From the NCBI RefSeq assembly GCF_004795855.1, contig NZ_CP039252.1:4402001-4466000 (forward strand): 64,000 bases of DNA, given 5' to 3'. The translations under genes were made by a program, and so were the position numbers. Origin of the DNA: Hydrogenophaga sp. PAMC20947. Its GTDB lineage: Bacteria > Pseudomonadota > Gammaproteobacteria > Burkholderiales > Burkholderiaceae_C. Of this stretch, positions 17,229 to 25,161 are shown one piece after another. The notes beneath the pieces are model-generated. The model ran no database searches. It worked only from the letters and a program-made list of their open reading frames with translations, and had not been told where the DNA came from. Positions within the stretch are counted from its first letter, which is position 1, and the number at the start of each line of letters is the position of its first letter.

Positions 17229-17451
17229 GGCTGCCGGCGTTCGCGGCAATGGACTGACACGGTCCCATTCCGCTGCGGAGGATTTCGGCGCCGACCCCCC
17301 TGTTCCACTTCACCCCACAAGCCTTGAACGCAGCGGGGATCGCCTGTTCGGGACTCACAGGACGTTGACGCGCCTGGCTGGGTATCGGGGGTCAAGCGCC
17401 CGGTGATCGAGCCATTTTGGTGGGTATCAGGGAAAACACTGATGTTGTTTG

Positions 17452-17483
17452 GAAACCGGTTTCTTAAAATGGAAACCGGTTTC
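17452..17483. promoter_or_regulatory. tandem PtxS-like operators and promoter of the ketogluconate operon
   Basis: Two perfect copies of GAAACCGGTTTC (17452-17463 and 17472-17483) lie 20 bp apart, about two helical turns. A -10-like TAAAAT (17465-17470) sits between them; no good -35 at 17 bp is seen. A repressor dimer on either site would cover the promoter. The second site ends only 8 bases before the first possible start codon of the operon (GTG 17492), so the transcript leader must be very short. Confidence 0.8.
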
Positions 17484-17491
17484 AAACAACG

Positions 17492-18172
17492 GTGAAATTC
17501 GTGACTTACACCTTCCAGTTTTCGGACGTCCTGGCCGCGTGGCCCCTGTTGCTCAAGGGCACGTGGATCACGGTGCAGCTCTCGCTGATGGCGACTGTGC
17601 TGGGTTTGCTGGTGGCCATCTTCTGTGCCTGGGGCAAGACGTCGGGTCCCAAGTTGTTGCGTTGGGTCATCCAGGCCTATATCGAGCTGATCCGCAACAC
17701 GCCCTTCCTTGTGCAGCTGTTCTTTTTCTTTTTTGCCTTGCCGGCGATCGGTCTGCGCTGGTCCCCCTACACCGCAGCGCTGACGGCCATGGTGGTGAAC
17801 CTGGGGGCCTACGCCACCGAAATCATCCGCGCGGGCATCGAGTCCATTCCCAAAGGGCAGGTCGAAGCCGGCCTGGCCTTGAGTCTCAAACCCCATCAGG
17901 TCTTCCGTCTGATCATCCTGAAGCCCGCGCTGCGTGCGATTTTTCCGGCCCTGAGCAGCCAGTTCATCTTGTTGATGCTCAGCTCCGCCGTGGTGTCCGT
18001 CATCTCGGCCGACGACCTGACTTCGGTGGCGGCCAACCTGCAGTCCCAGACCTTCCGCAGTTTTGAAATTTACATTGTGGTCACGCTGATCTACCTCACG
18101 CTGGCCTTGTTGTTCTCAGGCCTTTTCCGTCTCATTCAGCGCAGGGCCCTGTCGTACCCCGACCGCCGCTGA
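17492..18172 (+). CDS. ABC transporter permease, polar amino acid type (predicted ketogluconate importer)
   Basis: The 226-residue inner-membrane permease has about five helices and the HisM/GlnP-type signature: RNTPFLVQLFFFFFALP, then the EAA loop EIIRAGIESIPKGQVEAGLALSL that contacts the ATPase. By family it belongs to the polar-amino-acid uptake (PAAT) permeases. It is the first gene of the operon behind the tandem PtxS-like operators and is followed 13 bases later by a second permease. Start choice is unsure: GTG 17492 or GTG 17501; neither has a visible ribosome site. Context suggests import of 2-ketogluconate instead of an amino acid. Confidence 0.88.
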   Translation: MKFVTYTFQFSDVLAAWPLLLKGTWITVQLSLMATVLGLLVAIFCAWGKTSGPKLLRWVIQAYIELIRNTPFLVQLFFFFFALPAIGLRWSPYTAALTAMVVNLGAYATEIIRAGIESIPKGQVEAGLALSLKPHQVFRLIILKPALRAIFPALSSQFILLMLSSAVVSVISADDLTSVAANLQSQTFRSFEIYIVVTLIYLTLALLFSGLFRLIQRRALSYPDRR

Positions 18173-18185
18173 ATCAGGAGCCCCC

Positions 18186-18839
18186 ATGCGTACCTTCGGT
18201 TTTCAAGACGTCTGGTTCATCGTGCAAGCCGCACAGTGGACGATTGGCCTGTCGCTCATCGCCTTCATCGGCGGCGCCGCAGGCGGTCTCATCGTGGCCC
18301 TGGCCCGTACGTCAGAGCGCCCCACACCCCAATACCTGGCCACCGCCTTCATCCAGGTCTTCCAGGGCACGCCCTTGCTGATGCAGCTGTTTCTGGTGTT
18401 TTTCGGTGCCCCGGTGCTGGGGTTTGACGTCAGCGCCTGGGTGGCGGCGGGCGTGGCCCTGGTGTTGAACACCAGCGCCTTCCTCGGTGAAATCTGGCGC
18501 GGCTCGATCCAGGCTGTTCCGCGCGGCCAGTGGGAGGCCGCCGACGCGCTGGGCCTGAACTACCTTTCCCGCATGCGCCTGGTGGTCCTGCCGCAGGCCT
18601 GGAAGATCGCGCTTCCGCCCACGGTGGGCTACATGGTCCAGGTCATCAAAGGCACCTCGCTGGCCGCCATCATCGGCTTCGCCGAGATCACGCGGGCGGG
18701 CCAGATCATCAATAACGCTACCTTCCAGCCGCTGATCGTGTTCAGCGTGGTCGGAGCCGTCTATTTCGCGCTGTGCTGGCCTTTGTCCTTCTGGGCCGGA
18801 CGCATCGAGAAACGCAGCGCGGCCTTGCAGGCGCGTTGA
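18186..18839 (+). CDS. ABC transporter permease, polar amino acid type (second subunit)
   Basis: The 217-residue permease is the partner of the preceding one. It has QVFQGTPLLMQLFLVFFG near the first periplasmic loop and the EAA motif GEIWRGSIQAVPRGQWEAADALGL. Later helices include GYMVQVIKGTSLAAIIGFAEITRAGQ. Together the two would form the heterodimeric channel. AGGAG is 5 bases before the ATG. The substrate is inferred from the operon, not from the sequence of the permease. Confidence 0.88.
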   Translation: MRTFGFQDVWFIVQAAQWTIGLSLIAFIGGAAGGLIVALARTSERPTPQYLATAFIQVFQGTPLLMQLFLVFFGAPVLGFDVSAWVAAGVALVLNTSAFLGEIWRGSIQAVPRGQWEAADALGLNYLSRMRLVVLPQAWKIALPPTVGYMVQVIKGTSLAAIIGFAEITRAGQIINNATFQPLIVFSVVGAVYFALCWPLSFWAGRIEKRSAALQAR

Positions 18840-18867
18840 ACCCCACCCCAACCCCGGAGACTCCAAC

Positions 18868-19674
18868 ATGACCCGCCTCAACCGCCGCCACCTCATCGCC
18901 ACCACCGCTGCCATCGCCTGCAGCACCCTGCTCGCCGCCTGGGCGCCTGCTGCCTCTGCGCAGACCGTGGACGAGATCAAAAAAAAGGGGTCGATCACCG
19001 TCGGCCTGCTGGTCGACTTCCCGCCCTACGGCACTGTGGATGCCTCCAACAAGCCCGATGGCTACGACGCCGATGTGGCCCGCCTGCTGGCCAAAGATCT
19101 GGGGGTCACGCTGAACCTGGTGCCCGTGACCGGCCCGAACCGCATCCCCTTCTTGCTGACCAACAAGGTGGATGTGCTGGTGGCTTCGCTGGCGGTGACG
19201 CCAGAGCGCGCCAAACAGGTGCAGTTCTCGCGCCCCTATTCGGCAGCGACCATCGTGCTCTACGGCGACAAAAAAACCACCATCAAGGTGCCCGCTGATC
19301 TGAAGAATGTGCGTGTGGCCGTGGCCCGGGCCAGCACCCAGGACACCGCCTTGACCGCCATCGCGCCCGAAGGCACGGAAATCCGCCGCTTCGATGACGA
19401 CGCGTCGGCCATGCAGGCCCTGATGTCGGGTCAGGTGGACGCCATTGGCTGCTCCACCACCGTGGCCGCCCAGATCGCCCAGCGCATGGGCGACGCTTAT
19501 GAAAACAAGCTCGTGCTCAAGCAGCAGTTCATGGCTGTGGCCATGCGCCAGGCGCAGCCCGAGCTGGAGAAGTCCATGAACGACTTCGTGGCCCGCAACA
19601 CCGCCAACGGCGAGTTGAACAAGCTCTACAAAAAGTGGCTGAAGTCAGACCTGCCAGCCCTGCCCGCCAACTGA
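18868..19674 (+). CDS. periplasmic substrate-binding protein, family 3 SBP
   Basis: The 268-residue protein has a signal peptide ending near ASA (residue 31), with NRRHLIA before the hydrophobic core, which could be a Tat signal. The mature part is a family 3 solute-binding protein: [47 protein letters not shown]. The carboxylate-binding Arg is present (Arg114 in TPER). The Asp that binds the ligand alpha-amino group in amino-acid binders (as in AVLHDTP of GlnH) is replaced by Ser196 in [10 protein letters not shown]. This loss fits a ligand with a carboxylate but no amine, such as 2-ketogluconate. Confidence 0.9.
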   Translation: MTRLNRRHLIATTAAIACSTLLAAWAPAASAQTVDEIKKKGSITVGLLVDFPPYGTVDASNKPDGYDADVARLLAKDLGVTLNLVPVTGPNRIPFLLTNKVDVLVASLAVTPERAKQVQFSRPYSAATIVLYGDKKTTIKVPADLKNVRVAVARASTQDTALTAIAPEGTEIRRFDDDASAMQALMSGQVDAIGCSTTVAAQIAQRMGDAYENKLVLKQQFMAVAMRQAQPELEKSMNDFVARNTANGELNKLYKKWLKSDLPALPAN

Positions 19675-19702
19675 TCCCACAGCGAAACATCCTGGAGACC
19701 GC

Positions 19703-20470
19703 ATGAGCACCGAGCCCATCATCCGCATTGAAAAGGTCGACAAATGGTACGGCCAGTTCCAGGTGCTGACCGGCATTGACCTGACCGTGGCCCAGGGTGA
19801 GCGCATCGTGATCTGCGGGCCTTCGGGCTCGGGCAAGTCCACCTTGATACGCTGCATCAACCACCTGGAAAAATTTCAGGCAGGCCGGATCGTGGTCGAT
19901 GGCATCGACCTCACCGGACACCAGCGCCACAACATCGAAGCGGTGCGCCGCGAGGTGGGCATGGTATTTCAGCAGTTCAACCTGTTCCCCCACCTCACGG
20001 TGCTGGAGAACTGCATGCTCGCGCCGATGCACACGCGCTCGGTGGGCGAGGCTGATGCCAAAGCGACGGCCATGAAGTACCTGGAACGGGTGCGCATTCC
20101 TGACCAGGCGTTGAAGTACCCCAGCCAGCTGTCCGGTGGCCAGCAGCAGCGCGTGGCGATCGCCCGAGCACTGTGCATGAACCCCAAAGTGATGTTGTTT
20201 GACGAGCCCACGTCGGCACTGGATCCGGAGATGGTCAAAGAGGTGCTGGACACCATGATCGGACTGGCCGAAGACGGCATGACGATGTTGTGTGTCACCC
20301 ATGAAATGGGTTTTGCGCGCAGCGTGGCCGACCGGGTGATCTTCATGGCCGATGGCCGCATCCTCGAAGAGGCACCACCAGAAGCCTTCTTCTCCCGACC
20401 GTCCCACCCCAAGCTCCAGGCTTTTCTTGGGCAGATCCTGAGTTCGCACGAGCACACCGCGCCTGCCTGA
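19703..20470 (+). CDS. ABC transporter ATP-binding protein, polar amino acid type
   Basis: This 255-residue ATPase of the GlnQ/HisP family has Walker [10 protein letters not shown] (about residues 37-45), the Q-loop [11 protein letters not shown], the ABC signature [15 protein letters not shown], Walker [16 protein letters not shown] and the H-loop VTHEMGFA. It powers import through the two permeases encoded upstream. A ribosome site (TGGAGA) precedes the ATG, and the kguE-like gene starts 6 bases after its stop. Confidence 0.93.
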   Translation: MSTEPIIRIEKVDKWYGQFQVLTGIDLTVAQGERIVICGPSGSGKSTLIRCINHLEKFQAGRIVVDGIDLTGHQRHNIEAVRREVGMVFQQFNLFPHLTVLENCMLAPMHTRSVGEADAKATAMKYLERVRIPDQALKYPSQLSGGQQQRVAIARALCMNPKVMLFDEPTSALDPEMVKEVLDTMIGLAEDGMTMLCVTHEMGFARSVADRVIFMADGRILEEAPPEAFFSRPSHPKLQAFLGQILSSHEHTAPA

Positions 20471-20476
20471 CTGCCC

Positions 20477-21238
20477 ATGACGCCCATTCTGATTTCCTTG
20501 TCTTCCTTCGGCGCGACCGAGGTGCGTCGGCATGGCCAATTGCGGTTTGCGCAGCTGGCGCATCAGGCGGGCGCCGATGGCGTAGAGGTGCGCGGTGAGT
20601 TGCTGCTGAACGGCGTGGCCGAGCTGTCGGCGCTGGCCCAGGCACTGCCCGCCATGATCCGTGTCTATTCCAGTCCCGAAGGGCTCTGGGCCCCGGATGG
20701 CCAGCTGGACGCTGAAGCGCTGAAGCGAGGCCTGATGGGCGCCCAAGCATTGGGATCCGCGCGGTTGAAGATGTCCATCGGCGGATACCGCCCCGGCCAA
20801 TCCGCCAGTCTGGCCCGCGTGAGCCAGTTGCTGGACGGATCGGGCGTGGAGCTGGTGATCGAAAACGACCAGACGGCAACCGCCGGAACCCAGGATGCAC
20901 TGGCTGCCTTTTTCGCCGCGGTGGACGCTCATGGCCATCCCATCGGCATGACCTTTGACATCGGCAACTGGCATTGGGCCGGTGAATGCCCCCTGTTGGC
21001 CGCCGCTGAATTTGGGCTTCGGGTCTGCTACGTGCATTGCAAGGGCGTGCAACGAGATCTCCGGCGCTGGACGGCCGTGCCCCTGGCGGAATCGGCCGCG
21101 CCATGGCGCGCCGTCCTGCGCCGACTGCCCGTGAACCAGCCGTGGGCGATCGAATACCCGCTGGTGGGGAGCGACTTGTTGTTGGTGACCCGAACTGAAT
21201 TGGCACAACTGCGCGACGTCGCAAGGAGCATGGCATGA
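20477..21238 (+). CDS. kguE: KguE-like sugar-phosphate isomerase/epimerase (TIM barrel)
   Basis: The 253-residue protein has an AP-endonuclease-2/xylose-isomerase-like TIM barrel. Metal-ligand positions are visible in order: Glu in LVIENDQT, Asp in MTFDIGNWHW, His in CYVHCKG, and Glu in AIEYPLVG. KguE of Pseudomonas belongs to this fold and is encoded first in the kguEKTD operon; its exact reaction in 2-ketogluconate use is poorly defined. Here it directly precedes a KguK-like kinase, with a four-base ATGA overlap. The name rests on this order and fold. Confidence 0.8.
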   Translation: MTPILISLSSFGATEVRRHGQLRFAQLAHQAGADGVEVRGELLLNGVAELSALAQALPAMIRVYSSPEGLWAPDGQLDAEALKRGLMGAQALGSARLKMSIGGYRPGQSASLARVSQLLDGSGVELVIENDQTATAGTQDALAAFFAAVDAHGHPIGMTFDIGNWHWAGECPLLAAAEFGLRVCYVHCKGVQRDLRRWTAVPLAESAAPWRAVLRRLPVNQPWAIEYPLVGSDLLLVTRTELAQLRDVARSMA

Positions 21239-22173
21239 GCCTGGATGTGATCACTTTTGGCGAAGCCATGCTGTTGCTCGTCGCCGACCGGCCCGGCCCC
21301 CTGGAAGACGCTGAATTCTTTGGCAAGCGCACAGCAGGCGCCGAGACCAACGCCGCCATCGGCCTGGCCCGTTTGGGCCTGAAGGTCGGTTGGGCCAGCC
21401 GTGTGGGCGCGGACTCGATGGGTCGTTACCTCATGCGGGTCATGCAGAACGAGGGCATTGATTGTTCCCATGTGATTGCCGATCCCACCCAGCGCACGGG
21501 CATCCAGATCAAGGGCCGAGTGGAAGGCGGCGGGGATCCACCCACCGAGTACTACCGCAAGGGTTCGGCGGCCAGCCTGTTTCAGCCCGACCAGATCGAT
21601 GTGCCGTGGTTGATTTCAGCACGGCACCTGCACACCACGGGTGTGTTTTCCGCCGTGTCCGACAGCTGCCTGGCCACCGTGCAGCGCAGCATGACGCTGA
21701 TGCGCGGTGCGGGCCGGACCGTGTCTTTTGACACCAACCTGCGTCCCTCGTTGTGGTCTTCGCCTGAGCGCATGCGCGAGGTGATCAATGCTCTGGCCGC
21801 ACAGGCCGATTGGGTCTTGCCTGGCCTGGAAGAGGGGCAGGTCCTGACCGGCGAAACCACACCCGAAGGTGTTGCGGCCTTTTACCGGGCGCAGGGTGCC
21901 AAGCTGGTGGTGGTCAAGCTGGGGCCAGAGGGTGCCTATTTCGAAGGCGACGCGGCTCGCGGCCATGTGCCCGGGTTTCCGGTGGCGCAGGTGGTGGACA
22001 CCGTGGGCGCAGGGGACGGGTTTGCGGCGGGTGTGATCAGCGGCTTGCTGGACGGCCTCAGCGTGCCCGATGCCGTGAAACGGGGCGCCTGGATCGGTGC
22101 CCGGGCCGTGCAGGTGTTGGGCGACAGCGAAGGCTTTCCCACCCGCGAAGAGCTGACAGGCGCCGGCTTGTGA
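21235..22173 (+). CDS. kguK: 2-ketogluconokinase (PfkB family), KguK-like
   Basis: The 312-residue PfkB-family kinase would convert 2-ketogluconate to 2-keto-6-phosphogluconate in the cytoplasm. It opens DVITFGEAMLLLVAD and has the sugar-binding RTAGAETNAAIGLARLGLKVG. It ends with the ATP-site and catalytic-Asp motif DTVGAGDGFAAGVI. The EYYRKGSAASLF stretch is shared by keto-deoxy-gluconate and ketogluconate kinases, so KDG kinase is the main alternative. The neighbouring KguD-like reductase and PtxS-like operators favour ketogluconokinase. It overlaps both flanking genes by four bases. Confidence 0.84.
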   Translation: MSLDVITFGEAMLLLVADRPGPLEDAEFFGKRTAGAETNAAIGLARLGLKVGWASRVGADSMGRYLMRVMQNEGIDCSHVIADPTQRTGIQIKGRVEGGGDPPTEYYRKGSAASLFQPDQIDVPWLISARHLHTTGVFSAVSDSCLATVQRSMTLMRGAGRTVSFDTNLRPSLWSSPERMREVINALAAQADWVLPGLEEGQVLTGETTPEGVAAFYRAQGAKLVVVKLGPEGAYFEGDAARGHVPGFPVAQVVDTVGAGDGFAAGVISGLLDGLSVPDAVKRGAWIGARAVQVLGDSEGFPTREELTGAGL

Positions 22174-23132
22174 TCCGCAAAAACGTGCTCGTCTTTCGCG
22201 AGCTGCCCGATGACCAGATGGATCGGCTGCGGGCCGTTCATGAGGTCACCGTGGCCAACCCTCGGGTGCCCGAGCAGCGCGCCGCTTTCTTCGCGGCCTT
22301 GTCGACTGTCCATGGATTGATTGGCGCCAGTTACCCCATCGATCCGTCGGTGCTGGCGTTGGCCCCATGCCTTGAGGTGGTCTCCAGCGTGTCTGTGGGG
22401 GTGGACAACTACGACCGGCCCGCCTTGCGACAGCGCGGCATCGTGTTGACCCACACGCCGGGCGTGTTGACCGAAACCACGGCCGACACCCTCTTTGCGC
22501 TGCTCATGGCCTGCAGCCGGCGTGTGGTCGAGCTGGCCAACCATGTGCGCGACGGCCATTGGAATGCCGCTATCGACGAGACACTGTTTGGCTGGGACGT
22601 GCACGGCAAGACCCTGGGCATTCTGGGTTTCGGGCGCATCGGCCAGGCCGTGGCCCGGCGCGGTGCGCTGGGGTTTGGCATGCCGGTGGTCTACCACCAC
22701 CCGCGCGTTGTGAGCTGCCCGGAGCTGGCGGACAAAGCGCTCGCGGTGTCTCAGGCCGAGTTGTTGTCCCGTGCAGATTTCCTGGTTTTGACCCTGCCGC
22801 TCACGGTCGAAACGCGGGGGCTGATGAATGCGGAGCGCCTCGCCGCCATGAAGTCCGGCGCCATCCTGATCAACGGTTCGCGTGGCGCGGTGGTCGATGA
22901 GGCCGCCTTGCTGGCATCGCTTGACCGTGGTCACCTGCGGGCGGCGGGGCTGGATGTGTTTGCGGTGGAGCCATTGCCGCTGGATTCCCCTTTGCGCCGC
23001 CACCCTGGTGTTACAGCGTTTCCGCACATTGGCTCGGCCACCCACGAAACCCGCCATGCCATGGCCGAGCTCGCGACCAGCAACTTGTTGCAGGCACTGG
23101 CGGGTGAGCGCCCGATCTCTGCGGTGGACTGA
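22170..23132 (+). CDS. kguD: 2-ketogluconate-6-phosphate reductase, KguD-like (D-2-hydroxyacid dehydrogenase)
   Basis: The 320-residue protein is a D-2-hydroxyacid dehydrogenase of the GhrB/GyaR type. It has a Rossmann motif (LGILGFGRIGQAVARR) and the catalytic triad Arg in NGSRGAVVDE, Glu in DVFAVEP and His in FPHIGSATHET. In the kgu pathway this enzyme reduces 2-keto-6-phosphogluconate to 6-phosphogluconate, which enters the Entner-Doudoroff and pentose-phosphate routes. The GTG start overlaps the kinase stop (GTGA). Glyoxylate/hydroxypyruvate reductase activity is the alternative, but the operon supports KguD. Confidence 0.82.
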   Translation: MIRKNVLVFRELPDDQMDRLRAVHEVTVANPRVPEQRAAFFAALSTVHGLIGASYPIDPSVLALAPCLEVVSSVSVGVDNYDRPALRQRGIVLTHTPGVLTETTADTLFALLMACSRRVVELANHVRDGHWNAAIDETLFGWDVHGKTLGILGFGRIGQAVARRGALGFGMPVVYHHPRVVSCPELADKALAVSQAELLSRADFLVLTLPLTVETRGLMNAERLAAMKSGAILINGSRGAVVDEAALLASLDRGHLRAAGLDVFAVEPLPLDSPLRRHPGVTAFPHIGSATHETRHAMAELATSNLLQALAGERPISAVD

Positions 23133-23521
23133 GCGCTGGCTGGCTTCGGGTCACGGTCGGGCTCCCTGCTGATCTCGGACGCCAAGAGCCCGCTGTAACG
23201 CCTGAACCTGGATTCACTGAGCGTGAGCGCACAGCGGAAGGCGTTGAACGCTTTGCTGCTGCACTGCAGCAAAAAAGCGCATGGCCCTCGACAACCAGTC
23301 GTCGGGGCAAAAGGCCGCTGCGGTCTGATGCAAAACCTTTGACCGACCACACTCGCAGGCAATTTTTCGCAGGTCGCCGGGGCCCGGGGGCACGCTTCTC
23401 CGATCGCCAGGATGCTCCGCTGCCGCTGAGCGGTGTAACAGCCTGTGCGCTTCCATGTTACGGTGTAAGGCTACGTTAAGCCACGTGGCGCTAGCCATGA
23501 TTGGCCGCAAGTTCGCGTTTT
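23133..23521. other. intergenic region, no gene recognised
   Basis: About 390 bp separate the kguD-like gene from the BCCT gene. Open frames on both strands look random. A repeated GCGGTGTAACAGCC / ACGGTGTAAGGCTACG pair (about 23430-23475) and a GC-rich stretch CCGGGGCCCGGGGG (about 23377-23390) are the only structure noticed. The promoter of the BCCT operon is presumably near the right end but no clear -10/-35 pair was found. Confidence 0.4.
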
Positions 23522-23532
23522 GGAGAAATTAT

Positions 23533-25161
23533 TTGAGCGATAAAAAAGACCCCATGATCCCCGATGGGAAGGTCAATCCGATCAGCACCGATTACAAGAT
23601 CGGTCAGGACAACATTGTGATGAACCTGGGGCCCTTTGGTCTCGACATCCACAACCGGGTGTTCGCTATCTCGGCGCTTGCAGTGATCGCCTTCGTGGCG
23701 CTGACGCTGATGTTCCAGACCCAGGTGGAGCCCCTGTTCGGCAGCATGCGCGGCTGGCTCACATCGAACCTCGACTGGTTCTTCCTGTCTGCAGGCAACA
23801 TTTTTGTGGTGGTCTGTATTGGCCTGGCGGTCTCGCCATTGGGCAAAGTGCGCCTCGGGGGCACCACGGCCAAGCCCGATTACAGCTACACCGGCTGGTT
23901 CTCCATGCTGTTTGCCGCAGGCATGGGCATCGGATTGATGTTCTACGGCGTCTCTGAGCCGTTGTCCCACTTCGGGACCTCGATGGGTGGCACCACCATG
24001 GAAAATGGCGTGCGCACCGACTGGGCGCCGCTGGGCGCCGCCATGGGCGACGCTGTGGGGTCCGAGCGACTGGCCATGGCCGCCACCATCTTCCATTGGG
24101 GTCTACACCCCTGGGCGATCTACGCCATCCTGGCGCTGGGCCTGGCCCTGTTTTCGTTCAACAAAGGGCTGCCCCTGACGATCCGCTCGGTGTTTTATCC
24201 GCTGCTGGGTGAGCGCATCTGGGGCTGGCCTGGCCACATCATCGATATTCTGGCCGTATTGGCCACCCTGTTTGGTCTGGCCACGTCGCTGGGTCTGGGC
24301 GCGTCGCAAGCCGCTGCCGGCCTCAACTACCTGTTTGACATCCCTCTCGGCAATACCACCCAGATTGTTCTGGTGATCGGCATCACGGCCATCGCTTTGA
24401 CTTCGGTGCTGGCAGGCCTGGACGCGGGTGTGAAACGCCTGTCCGAAATCAACATGGTGCTGGCGATCTTGCTGCTCGTGTTCGTCATCATCGTGGGCCC
24501 CACGCTGGCCATCGCCACCGGGTTCTTCTCGAATCTGGGCGCGTATGTTGAATACCTGCCCGCGCTGGCCAACCCGTTTGGTCGTGAAGACGCCAACTTC
24601 TCCCAGGGCTGGACGGCCTTTTACTGGGCCTGGTGGATCAGCTGGTCACCTTTCGTGGGCATGTTCATTGCCCGCGTGTCGCGTGGCCGCACCGTGCGTG
24701 AATTCATTGTTTCCGTGCTGCTCGTGCCTTCGTTGGCCTGTGTGCTGTGGATGACGGTGTTTGGTGGCACGGCCATCACACAAGTGGTTCAAGACGGTTA
24801 CCGCGCCGTGGCCGAAGCCGCCCTGCCGCTGCAGATTTTCCAGATGCTCGACGCGCTGCCTCTGGCGCAATTGACGTCCTTCCTGGCCATCGTGCTGGTG
24901 GTGGTGTTTTTCGTCACCTCCTCTGACTCCGGTTCGCTGGTGATCGACGTGATCGCCGCAGGCGGCAAGGTTGACGCACCAACGCCCCAGCGCGTGTTCT
25001 GGTGTGTGTTCGAGGGCCTGGTTGCCATCGCACTGATTCTGGGCGGCGGGCTGGTGGCTTTGCAGGCCATGGCCGTGTCCACAGGGTTCCCGTTCACGGT
25101 GGTGTTGCTGGTCGCCACGGTTTCCGTGGTCAAAGGGCTGGCATCTGAGCCTCGTGCTTGA
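23533..25161 (+). CDS. BCCT family (betaine/carnitine/choline) transporter
   Basis: The 542-residue inner-membrane protein has the 12-helix BCCT core. Signatures include FSMLFAAGMGIGLMFYGVSEPL, IFHWGLHPWAIYAILALG (the Trp-rich helix that forms the quaternary-ammonium box) and AFYWAWWISWSPFVGMFIARVSRGRTVREF. Substrates of the family are betaine, choline, carnitine and similar compounds, taken up with Na+ or H+. GGAG (23522-23525) lies 7 bases before a TTG at 23533, preferred over the longer frame from 23455. The C-terminal cytosolic tail is short, and the next gene encodes a large sensory protein with overlapping start. Confidence 0.92.
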   Translation: MSDKKDPMIPDGKVNPISTDYKIGQDNIVMNLGPFGLDIHNRVFAISALAVIAFVALTLMFQTQVEPLFGSMRGWLTSNLDWFFLSAGNIFVVVCIGLAVSPLGKVRLGGTTAKPDYSYTGWFSMLFAAGMGIGLMFYGVSEPLSHFGTSMGGTTMENGVRTDWAPLGAAMGDAVGSERLAMAATIFHWGLHPWAIYAILALGLALFSFNKGLPLTIRSVFYPLLGERIWGWPGHIIDILAVLATLFGLATSLGLGASQAAAGLNYLFDIPLGNTTQIVLVIGITAIALTSVLAGLDAGVKRLSEINMVLAILLLVFVIIVGPTLAIATGFFSNLGAYVEYLPALANPFGREDANFSQGWTAFYWAWWISWSPFVGMFIARVSRGRTVREFIVSVLLVPSLACVLWMTVFGGTAITQVVQDGYRAVAEAALPLQIFQMLDALPLAQLTSFLAIVLVVVFFVTSSDSGSLVIDVIAAGGKVDAPTPQRVFWCVFEGLVAIALILGGGLVALQAMAVSTGFPFTVVLLVATVSVVKGLASEPRA

